From assembly GCA_025453715.1 (NCBI GenBank), contig JALOPT010000094.1:1-6490 (forward strand): a stretch of 6,490 nucleotides of DNA, given 5' to 3'. The number at the start of each line of letters is the position of its first letter. Position 1 is the first letter of the stretch. This document shows, in pieces, positions 1 to 6,056 of the stretch. The stretch is from Methanoregulaceae archaeon. Lineage in GTDB: Archaea; Halobacteriota; Methanomicrobia; Methanomicrobiales; Methanospirillaceae. Below the pieces are notes generated by a model. It saw only the letters and a list, made by a program, of their open reading frames with translations, was not told where the DNA came from and ran no database searches. The translations under genes were made by a program, and so were the position numbers.

Positions 1-1068
1 GAAAAAAATGTATCATCATATATCGACTTTGATCCTCTTGCCGGATCATATGTGGTTTTCGGGGTAAAAACGGCGAGTAACCCCAATTACTTGGTAAAAG
101 CCATCTACGAGATGTACGAGACCGACCTCGATAAGAAACTCGCCGTCATGGCGGTAAAGGACCTGTTTCATTCGGTCGGTCTTGGGTCGGTGGGGCTGAA
201 TAAATTTTTAAAATCCCTGGGTATGAACTTAAAACCTGCAGAATTCCTGATGCTTGTCTTTAAACTCCAGCACCAGCAGGGGTGGGGGGCCCCGTTCGAA
301 CTTGTTGAATCGGGGGATTCAAGGGTTATACTCCGTACGGCACATACGTTCGAGTCCCAGGTAATGAAAGACTGGAAAATGCCTGTCTGTGGGATCCACA
401 GGGGCTGGATAGAAGGGGTTCTTATGGCTGTTACCGGTAAGAACTGGTTCTGTCTCGAGACAAAATGCCACGCGAATGGTGATGACTGCTGTGAATTTGT
501 CGCTGACCAGCGTGAATCGAGCTGGAAGTGGAAAGCAGAAGCGATCACGAAGGGTAATTCCTCTATCACAGAATATATCGAACATAAACCCCTCAAAGGC
601 ACGATGAAACTCATCGATGACCCAGTTGTTATAATGCCCAGGTTCCTGTTCACTTCCATGATGCACTCCCTGACAAAGACGATGGGGGAGTTGCCGGCAG
701 GAGGTATCAACTATCGTGCCTATATGGAAATCGGTAAAGAAAATGTCGGGCATTACAAAACGATGGGTATTACGAATCCCAACACGCTTTCTGATATGGC
801 ATTGACATTCTACTCACAGATGGGCTGGTTCCGGATTGTGAAGATGGAATGGGACGAGGCCTCCAAGACAAAAACGATTACGCTCGATTATACCGCAGAA
901 TCCGAAGCTTTTGGTAAAACAGGTAAAAATGTCTGTTTCTGTACGGCAGGTCTTCTGGCAGGCATTGTTGAAGGTTCATTCGGGATAAAAGTCCAGGGTC
1001 GCGAAATCAAGTGCCGGTCCAAGGGGGATGAACACTGCGTATTTACCATCACTAACAGGGCTGCATAG
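1..1068 (+). CDS. Tandem V4R-domain protein, 5' end outside the window
   Basis: This is a soluble protein with two V4R (4-vinyl reductase type) domains, a fold known elsewhere as a small-molecule or hydrocarbon binding module. Frame 1 is open from base 1. The only in-frame start near the edge is GTG at 52, with no clear ribosome site before it, and the residues ahead of it (FDPLAGSY) read like protein, so the true start probably lies upstream. Counting from that GTG there are 338 residues. V4R copy 1 covers about 20-152 and ends in a Cys-rich motif, C139-HANGDDCCEF (also C113, C134). Copy 2 covers about 195-334 and ends in C321-RSKGDEHCVF (also C295, C297). The two halves align with each other around G-x-EG followed by C-x3-GD-x2-C. 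There are no membrane segments and no DNA-binding or kinase domain in the visible part. An N-terminal output domain could lie outside the window. The family assignment is firm; the ligand is unknown. Confidence 0.9.
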   Translation, partial: EKNVSSYIDFDPLAGSYVVFGVKTASNPNYLVKAIYEMYETDLDKKLAVMAVKDLFHSVGLGSVGLNKFLKSLGMNLKPAEFLMLVFKLQHQQGWGAPFELVESGDSRVILRTAHTFESQVMKDWKMPVCGIHRGWIEGVLMAVTGKNWFCLETKCHANGDDCCEFVADQRESSWKWKAEAITKGNSSITEYIEHKPLKGTMKLIDDPVVIMPRFLFTSMMHSLTKTMGELPAGGINYRAYMEIGKENVGHYKTMGITNPNTLSDMALTFYSQMGWFRIVKMEWDEASKTKTITLDYTAESEAFGKTGKNVCFCTAGLLAGIVEGSFGIKVQGREIKCRSKGDEHCVFTITNRAA

Positions 1069-1104
1069 ACCAAGGGGTCATTGCAATTTCACGAAGAATT
1101 ATAC

Positions 1105-1122
1105 TTTTTTCGGTGGCTTTTT
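1105..1122 (+). terminator. Oligo-T terminator region after the V4R gene
   Basis: A T6 run (1105-1110) and a T5 run (1118-1122) lie 37-54 bases past the V4R stop codon, with further runs at 1205-1209 and 1218-1224 (T7). Archaeal RNA polymerase commonly stops at such T-tracts without needing a hairpin. Termination here is inferred from base composition only. Confidence 0.4.
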
Positions 1123-1504
1123 CCAGGGGTACAAAGAGAATAACCTCTAAATCAACCCTTTTGTAAAAAAATTCGTTTGAGATCCATGGCTTTCCAGGAT
1201 TACCTTTTTCTTGGCCCTTTTTTTATTCCTCTACTAACGATCTTCATCCCGCAAACGGCAAATAATGTTCATATACCAATAATGAGCGTGAGGAACTGGC
1301 CACCTCTCACCGGAACCAACAGATAGTTGAGTGTAGGGAAATAACCATCCGGAAAAAACCGGGGAAATCCGGCCCGGAAAATGGCCGGATTGATGCTTCA
1401 GAAGAAGCAGAAGCCACGTATGGCCTATGCCTGGCACGATTTCATAGAAGTTGATACCGATTCGCAACAGAATAGTAATTGCCCTTCAGGGTATAGAGGG
1501 AGCC

Positions 1505-1524
1505 GGGAGGTTTAGCTACCTCCC
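1505..1524. repeat. Inverted repeat 1 in the kinase leader
   Basis: The arms GGGAGGT (1505-1511) and ACCTCCC (1518-1524) are a perfect 7-bp inverted repeat with a 6-base loop, followed by TTTT at 1527-1530. It sits about 85 bases before the kinase start. It could end any transcript coming from the left, be an RNA structure, or bind a protein; the sequence alone does not decide. Confidence 0.6.
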
Positions 1525-1533
1525 AATTTTACG

Positions 1534-1548
1534 GGATCATCGTGATCC
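1534..1548. repeat. Inverted repeat 2 in the kinase leader
   Basis: GGATCA (1534-1539) and TGATCC (1543-1548) are perfect 6-bp arms around a 3-base spacer. This dyad lies 9 bases after the first and about 10 bases ahead of the candidate TATA box. That position would suit an upstream operator, which is inference only. Confidence 0.5.
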
Positions 1549-1557
1549 TACAACAGG

Positions 1558-1565
1558 ATATTAAA
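1558..1565 (+). promoter_or_regulatory. Candidate TATA box for the kinase gene
   Basis: ATATTAAA lies 45-52 bases before the GTG start. A start site about 25 bases downstream (near 1587) would fall inside the 1575-1599 dyad and give a leader of about 20 bases. This rests on motif and spacing only; no clear BRE could be assigned. Confidence 0.3.
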
Positions 1566-1574
1566 CCAATTCCA

Positions 1575-1599
1575 CTGATTATGTTAAACACATAATCAG
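1575..1599. promoter_or_regulatory. Perfect 10-bp dyad overlapping the kinase ribosome site
   Basis: The arms CTGATTATGT (1575-1584) and ACATAATCAG (1590-1599) are exact reverse complements separated by TAAAC. The end of the right arm overlaps the Shine-Dalgarno sequence AGGAG (1598-1602), which precedes the GTG start at 1610 by 7 bases. As DNA it fits a dimeric repressor operator at the transcription start. As RNA it could partly hide the ribosome site. The repeat is directly visible; the function is inferred. Confidence 0.6.
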
Positions 1600-1609
1600 G
1601 AGATCAGCA

Positions 1610-3313
1610 GTGGCTATCCAGCTTTCCTATTACTCAGCACTTTTATTTCTTTCAGCAATAATCACTGCATCCCTTGCTATCTATGGGTGGCGTAACCGTA
1701 GAATCCCCATTGCACAACCGTTTACCGTCCTCATGGCAGCCGCAACGCTCTGGACACTCGGTGAAGCAATACAGGGGTTGAATGTAAGTCTCACGACCAG
1801 CATTCTGGTAAATACCTTTGAATATGCAGGGATTGTTCTCGTCCCCGTAGCCTGGTTTATTCTTGCACTTTATTATACTGGCCGCAAACGATATGTAACC
1901 CAGACCGTAATCACGCTCCTTTGTATAATCCCTGCGTTTACGGTAGTCCTCGTCGCTACAAACCCACTTCATTATCTTTATTATTCGGGGTTTACCCCGC
2001 AGGTCGTAGATGGCATTACGATCTGGCTTTATAATCATGGACCGTTGTTCTCAATCTCCCTTGTATATACCTATATTTTGTCAATCATTGCTTTTTTTCT
2101 AGTCCTCAACCAGTTCTTTGTCCAGCTCGACCGGTATTGGAAACAAACGTTTATTCTTTTAGTTGCCTCCCTAATCCCCTTTATTTTCAATATCATCTAT
2201 ATCGCTCAGCCAGTAGGACTCCCGCAGTACGATATCACGCCAATTTCATTCACTATTATGGGCCTGCTGATCGCTTTTGGTATCATAAGGTATCGCCTGT
2301 TTTCGGAACTGCCGGTTGCCTATTCTGCCTTATTCCATAACATGACTGACGGAGTATTTGTCACAGATACGAAAGGAGAGGTCATCGATCTCAATTCTGC
2401 AGCCCTGACCGCCGTTGGAAAACCTGCGAGTTGGATTGTTGGAAAGCCCTTATCATCGATCCTGCCCAATTTCGACATTGAGTGGGACTGCAGGGATAAT
2501 AGTAACGAGGTCCGGCATGAAATCGAGATTTCCATCGACGGGCTGAAAAAATATTACGAGATAATTAAAATCCCTCTCGTTTCTGATAACAGTGATATTG
2601 GATGTCTCGTAACCCTCCGGGATATCACCGGCCGTCGAAATGCCCAGGATGCACTCAGGACGGCGAACATGAAATTAAATCTTCTTTCCGATATCACACG
2701 CCACGACATCAATAACCAGCTCACGGTTCTTGTTGGATATCTTCAACTGGTAAAAGAGAATTGTTCTGACCCGGGAATTCTCGCTTATATCGAGAGGGAA
2801 GAACGTGCTGCAGCAACAATCAGGCAGCAGATCCAGTTCACCGGCGAATACCAGGATATCGGCTTGGAGGCACCAACGTGGCAGGATATCGGGAAATCAT
2901 TCCAGGAAGCAGTTCATCACCACAATACAGGGGATATAACAATTGAAGATGAAACTGGATCTCTCGAAGTCTATGCGGATCCCCTTTTTGAAAAAGTGTT
3001 TTACAACCTTGTTGACAACTCACTTCGTTATGGTGGAGCACAAATGAACACGATCCGGGTTTCTGTGAATGAAAGACCTGATGGCCTTGTTATCACGTAT
3101 GAAGATAACGGGGCTGGTATCCCGGATAATGAAAAAATTCGCATTTTCAAACGCGGTTTCGGTAAAACAGGTGGACAGGGACTTTTCCTTGTGCGGGAAA
3201 TCCTTTCGATCACCGGCATCACCATAGCCGAAACAGGGGTACCGGGTGAAGGGGCCAGGTTCGAAATAGTTGTCCCGAAAGGGATGTACAGGGTAAATCA
3301 ACAGACCGTATGA
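1610..3313 (+). CDS. Membrane sensor histidine kinase (7TM-PAS-HATPase)
   Basis: This 567-residue protein is an integral-membrane sensor kinase that should autophosphorylate on His and pass the phosphate to a response regulator. Residues 1-228 form seven hydrophobic helices (about 9-27, 36-56, 69-91, 98-117, 146-169, 179-200, 208-226), matching the N-terminal 7TM domain of archaeal and Firmicute kinases. A PAS domain follows at about 234-345 (NMTDGVFVTDTKGEVIDLNS). The H-box TRHDINNQL places the phosphoacceptor at H365. The ATPase domain has the N-box YNLVDNSLRYGG (N466, N470), the G1 box DNGAGIP (499-505) and the G2 box GGQGLFLVRE (521-530), so it looks catalytically complete. The GTG start is supported by AGGAG seven bases ahead. 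No receiver domain is fused and no response regulator lies nearby, so its partner is elsewhere. The signal sensed is unknown. It is preceded by three inverted repeats that may control it. Confidence 0.95.
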   Translation: MAIQLSYYSALLFLSAIITASLAIYGWRNRRIPIAQPFTVLMAAATLWTLGEAIQGLNVSLTTSILVNTFEYAGIVLVPVAWFILALYYTGRKRYVTQTVITLLCIIPAFTVVLVATNPLHYLYYSGFTPQVVDGITIWLYNHGPLFSISLVYTYILSIIAFFLVLNQFFVQLDRYWKQTFILLVASLIPFIFNIIYIAQPVGLPQYDITPISFTIMGLLIAFGIIRYRLFSELPVAYSALFHNMTDGVFVTDTKGEVIDLNSAALTAVGKPASWIVGKPLSSILPNFDIEWDCRDNSNEVRHEIEISIDGLKKYYEIIKIPLVSDNSDIGCLVTLRDITGRRNAQDALRTANMKLNLLSDITRHDINNQLTVLVGYLQLVKENCSDPGILAYIEREERAAATIRQQIQFTGEYQDIGLEAPTWQDIGKSFQEAVHHHNTGDITIEDETGSLEVYADPLFEKVFYNLVDNSLRYGGAQMNTIRVSVNERPDGLVITYEDNGAGIPDNEKIRIFKRGFGKTGGQGLFLVREILSITGITIAETGVPGEGARFEIVVPKGMYRVNQQTV

Positions 3314-3330
3314 TCAGATGCCATTTTCAC

Positions 3331-3482
3331 ATTTCGTTCGCCCCTGCGACCGAACCACCCCCACTCCCCGCCCTACCAAGCCTAAAGGGCGGGGCCACAC
3401 CTCCGGTGCCTCCTGTCCGCGACCGTTCGGCTACGCGAAAGGATTTCGCCGGCGAAATCATGGCGCGGGGGGCAGGAGGGCC
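3331..3482. repeat. GC-rich palindromic block, candidate dispersed repeat
   Basis: This block between the kinase and the convergent pseudogene is dense in inverted repeats. CCCCGCCCT (3366-3374) pairs perfectly with AGGGCGGGG (3386-3394). GATTTCGCCGGCGAAATC (3442-3459) is a perfect 18-bp palindrome. An imperfect outer pair, GCCTCCTGTCC (3408-3418) with GGCAGGAGGGC (3471-3481), encloses that palindrome. Composition is much more GC-rich than the flanking genes. Two overlapping ORFs across it (3310-3513 and 3318-3554) are proline- and arginine-rich without family resemblance and are rejected as genes. A REP- or MITE-like dispersed intergenic element, or a two-way terminator, are the likely readings. 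Copies elsewhere cannot be checked here. Confidence 0.5.
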
Positions 3483-3483
3483 C

Positions 3484-4134
3484 TCATTCATCTGTTACTA
3501 CGATTTCGGCTAATGTACTCTCAAAACCCCCATTTGATCCTTCTGGTCTGCTAACTTGATCAAGCCGGACCTGCCTGGATACAATTCTCCGGGTCGGCCC
3601 ATCCCGTTTTTGCTGCTTCCTTACCAGGCTATTCCTGATTACCGTTGTCCAGTCGGCATAGATGTGTACCCTGGCTGATGCCCGGATAAGAGATCACATG
3701 AATCTATCGAGATTTCTGGAATACACAACCACCGTGCCCTAGTTGCGGGCGAAGGTGTTCAATCGGCTAATGACGCACGGGATCAGCCTTGTATCATCTG
3801 CATAGAGCGAAGGATCGTGCTCGATAATAAGGTAGGTTGCATCACATTCGTTGATGATCGTGGCAATCTGGACGGATGTGAATCCTCTTCGTACAGAAAA
3901 CTCAAACGTTGTCCGATGAAGGTTCGGGAGCATTCCCGAATAATTGCTGCAGGCGTAAAGAAACGGGTAACGCCGCATCACACCGCTGCAGCTGTTAAGC
4001 ACCTCTTCAAGGATATTGGAGGGTCCGATGATTACGGTTATTGTCCTTTCCGTAATGGAGATACGGCCTGGCCATTCAAGGTCCATGATAGGTGCTATGA
4101 GTTACCGGTACAGGGTGATAAGTGCAGGGGACAT
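3484..4134 (-). pseudogene. Conserved-hypothetical gene broken by three in-frame stops
   Basis: One minus-strand frame runs from ATG at 4134 to TGA at 3484-3486 (217 codons). It is interrupted by TAA (4102-4104, codon 11), TAG (3739-3741, codon 132) and TGA (3694-3696, codon 147). The longest intact part is 4086-3739 (115 codons from an internal ATG). The reading stays protein-like across every stop: MSPALITLYR*LIAPIMDLEW, then IIGPSNILEEVL, NYSGMLPNLHRTTFEF, SVRRGFTSVQIATII, YLIIEHDPSLY, NTFARN*GTVVVYSRNLDRF, then after the TGA SLIRASARVHIYADWTTV, and a basic tail with KQQKRDGPTRR. Each stop is one C-to-T change from CAA, CAG or CGA. Alternating hydrophobic strands and helices, with the acidic hydrophobic strand YLIIEHD, suggest an alpha/beta nucleotide-binding-like fold, but no Walker A motif is visible and I cannot name the family. 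The 115-codon piece might still be expressed as a truncated protein, though no ribosome site precedes it. Confidence 0.65.
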
Positions 4135-4586
4135 GCGGGAGCGAATATGATATCCGGTTTATCTATCCGGTTACCATTGATACCAAGAAGCACCTCGGAG
4201 ACGAGGCCCGATGGCCTCTCGGCAGTGGTGCGACTGACAATGGGATTGGGTATGATTGGTCCCTCCCACTCGGTGTGGTGGGGAAAGCTCAGGGTGGAGG
4301 CGTGTCCGGGAGATTAAAAATAAAATGTTGTGCGGCAGGGTACAGATTGAAGGTCTTAATTCTTCTATCTGTTTTGCGTGATTGCACAATTTTTGTTGGA
4401 AAAAAGAAAAATATTCGATTTAATCGTCCCGACCTATTGCCGGGCTGAGGCATTTCTCCTGATAATTCACTTTTTCCGGGTTTTGCTTCAAGACTTACGT
4501 ACCGTTATTAAAAGAAGGGAATTAACGGACTGATTGTGATTTTTTTACATCCCGGAGCGTCGTATGAACTTCTTCGCGGGGATCAA
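4135..4586. other. Unresolved region, several open frames, no assignable gene
   Basis: Between the pseudogene and the CNNM gene, bases 4146-4315 are open in at least four frames. The plus frame containing PVTIDTKKHLGDEARW has the most coding-like pattern, with purines frequent at first codon positions, but its only start (ATG 4122) lacks a ribosome site and the reading degenerates after about 4320. A minus-strand reading (including RPSGLVSEVLLGINGNR) is open from about 4313 down to TAG at 4094-4096 but has a stop directly before it and no good start. Upstream extension of the pseudogene frame meets stops at 4159-4161 and 4171-4173. From 4320 to 4586 the sequence is AT-rich with A- and T-tracts and no gene. 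Decayed gene pieces are the likeliest content. Confidence 0.4.
4400..4411 (-). terminator. Possible oligo-T terminator after the CNNM gene
   Basis: Read on the minus strand this is T5-C-T6, about 175 bases past the stop codon of the CNNM-family gene. It is the strongest minus-strand T-tract in the gap, and the T4 at 4510-4513 is weaker. The distance from the gene makes the assignment uncertain. Confidence 0.3.
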
Positions 4587-5906
4587 TCAGACTTTTTCCG
4601 TTTTGTCACCGGTTGGCATTCGGGACACCAGTACCTTGTCAATCTTCATCCCGTCCATATCAACAACCTCGAATGAAAACCCGTTCCATTCAAAACGGTC
4701 GCCGGTTTTTGGAATCCGCTGCAGCTGAAGCATGACAAATCCTGCAAGTGTGTGAAACCTGTCTGCCTGTTCATCCGGCCGTATTTCGACCCCGATAGTT
4801 TCCCTGAAATCATCAACTGTTACTGACCCGTCCATGAGCCACGATCCATCCGCACGTAGAATAATTTCCGCCTCAACGGGTTCATCAGCGGTAGGGAGGT
4901 GACCAACTATCGCCTCGAGTATATCGTGAAGGGTGATAAGTCCCTGGATATTGCCAAGTTCATCCACAACCATGGCAATATGCAACCCTTCCTTCCTGAA
5001 ATAATCCAGCAGTTTAAGCAGGGGGACGCTTTCCGGAACAAATAATGGTGTAGTTATAACAGATTCGATATCCATCGGCTTTTCTTCTACAACCTGGACC
5101 CACAGGTCCCTGATTGCGACGATTCCAAGGAAATTATCAAGTTCATCACGGTAGACCGGAAAGTACGATCGCCTGCTCTCAACCATTTTTATCCATGTTT
5201 TTTCAGGAGTATCATTGATATCAAGTGCGACGATGTCCGGACGAAGCACCATGAACCTGCCTGCCTTCTGGTCTGCAAGGTTAAAAATTCCTTCAACCAT
5301 GTCAGCTTCTGCCTCCTCGAATATCCCGGCCTCGGCCCCCTGTTCAATGAGGATTTTAATTTCCTCCTCGGTAATTGGTGGTTGTGTGCCTTTTTTCAGG
5401 CGGAAACCCCGTAATACTGCCTCGGTTGAATAGCTCAGGAATATAACTACCGGGTACATGGCCCAGGATAGCAGGCGTACCGGCCTTGCCACTCTTGAGG
5501 CGATCCTTTCCGCATCATTCATCCCAATCCATTTCGGTATGATTTCACCAAAAAGCAGGGTGAAATAGGTTACAACAATAACGACCGTTGTTAAGGCCAA
5601 CGCTTCGCTATACGGGGCAAGGGGTGGAAATCCCTGGAATATCAAGGCTAGTGATTCGGCTATGGCTGCCCCGCCGAAAGCCCCGATAACAATACTGATA
5701 AGCGTAATGCCGACCTGGATTGTGGAAAGAAAATTTGTAGGCTCTTCTGCAAGTGAAAGGGCATCGGCTGCCTGTTTGTCACCCTGTTCGGCCTTGTGCT
5801 GAAGGCGGGATTTCTTCGCAGCAACAATAGCAAATTCTGCCATCACCAGGAGGCCATTGAGAAGAATCAGGATTGCAATGAGGACAAGTTCGTATGTTAT
5901 GGACAT
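4587..5906 (-). CDS. CNNM/HlyC-CorC family membrane protein (DUF21-CBS-CorC_HlyC)
   Basis: This 439-residue membrane protein has the full order of the family: an N-terminal DUF21/CNNM transmembrane domain (about 1-170, helices near 5-29, 62-90, 101-124, 145-162), a pair of CBS domains (about 205-340), and a C-terminal CorC/HlyC domain (about 345-432). Diagnostic signs are LLNGLLVMAEFAIVAAKKSR at 15-34, the LFGEIIPKWIG motif (118-128) typical of the DUF21 core, PVYRDELDNFLGIVAIRDL in CBS1, VVDELGNIQGLITLHDILE in CBS2, and LAGFVMLQLQRIPKTGDRF in the last domain. Relatives are annotated as hemolysins, but members have been linked to magnesium/cobalt efflux or ion homeostasis, with the CBS pair as an adenine-nucleotide sensor. 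Transport activity here is inferred. Length is normal for the family. The ATG start has AGGT eight bases ahead (5915-5918). It is transcribed alone, divergent from nothing and well separated from the gene upstream. Confidence 0.93.
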   Translation of the reverse strand: MSITYELVLIAILILLNGLLVMAEFAIVAAKKSRLQHKAEQGDKQAADALSLAEEPTNFLSTIQVGITLISIVIGAFGGAAIAESLALIFQGFPPLAPYSEALALTTVVIVVTYFTLLFGEIIPKWIGMNDAERIASRVARPVRLLSWAMYPVVIFLSYSTEAVLRGFRLKKGTQPPITEEEIKILIEQGAEAGIFEEAEADMVEGIFNLADQKAGRFMVLRPDIVALDINDTPEKTWIKMVESRRSYFPVYRDELDNFLGIVAIRDLWVQVVEEKPMDIESVITTPLFVPESVPLLKLLDYFRKEGLHIAMVVDELGNIQGLITLHDILEAIVGHLPTADEPVEAEIILRADGSWLMDGSVTVDDFRETIGVEIRPDEQADRFHTLAGFVMLQLQRIPKTGDRFEWNGFSFEVVDMDGMKIDKVLVSRMPTGDKTEKV

Positions 5907-5938
5907 TTATTGGTACCTGCTAATATGTCAGAATCTCA

Positions 5939-5945
5939 ATTATAG
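5939..5945 (-). promoter_or_regulatory. Candidate TATA box for the CNNM-family gene
   Basis: On the minus strand CTATAAT lies 33-39 bases before the ATG. A start about 25 bases downstream would give a leader of roughly ten bases, just including the AGGT ribosome site. Support is motif and spacing only. Confidence 0.3.
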
Positions 5946-6039
5946 ATTTCCTGCAGATAATTACTCCCACGAATGATTAAAATCTGTAAAATATGCCGGA
6001 TGATGGATCCTCTGTGCCTGATAGAACGCATTCAATCTG

Positions 6040-6047
6040 AAAAAAAA
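6040..6047 (-). terminator. T8 terminator after the membrane-protein gene
   Basis: Read on the minus strand, eight T residues follow the stop codon after about nine bases. This is a strong archaeal-type oligo-T terminator and separates this gene from the CNNM-family gene 130 bases further on. Confidence 0.6.
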
Positions 6048-6056
6048 TGTTCATCA

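Larger units (their letters stand above)
1069..1609. other. Intergenic region, no convincing gene
   Basis: This 541-base gap between the V4R gene and the kinase starts T-rich (1100-1230) and ends with three inverted repeats, listed separately. The middle holds an open plus-strand segment at 1266-1454 (62 codons, charged, reading NNEREELATSHRNQQIVE in part) with no ATG, GTG or TTG start and no family I recognise. A 77-codon minus-strand ORF (1234-1467) starts with TTG, has no ribosome site and an unconvincing composition. A decayed gene fragment is possible but not shown. Confidence 0.6.

Noticed and set aside
168..753. Minus-strand ORFs of 144 and 180 codons inside the V4R gene
   Set aside because: They are antisense to an unambiguous V4R coding frame.
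1234..1467. 77-codon minus-strand ORF in the intergenic gap
   Set aside because: TTG start, no ribosome site, unconvincing composition, no recognisable domain.
3310..3554. Two short plus-strand ORFs after the kinase
   Set aside because: They read through the GC-rich palindromic block, are rich in Pro and Arg, lack ribosome sites and overlap each other in different frames.
3612..3622. SRP-RNA-like motif AAGGAAGCAGC on the minus strand
   Set aside because: The rest of the SRP RNA core is absent, and the bases are explained as codons in the pseudogene tail (VRKQQK).
3484..4134. Recoding of TAG as pyrrolysine or TGA as selenocysteine in the broken gene
   Set aside because: All three different stop codons interrupt the frame, the V4R gene uses TAG and the kinase uses TGA as its ordinary end, and each internal stop is one transition from a plausible Gln or Arg codon. 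Decay is simpler.
3817..4317. 166-codon plus-strand ORF
   Set aside because: Most of it is antisense to the better-supported minus-strand pseudogene, its first part has poor protein character, and no ribosome site precedes it.
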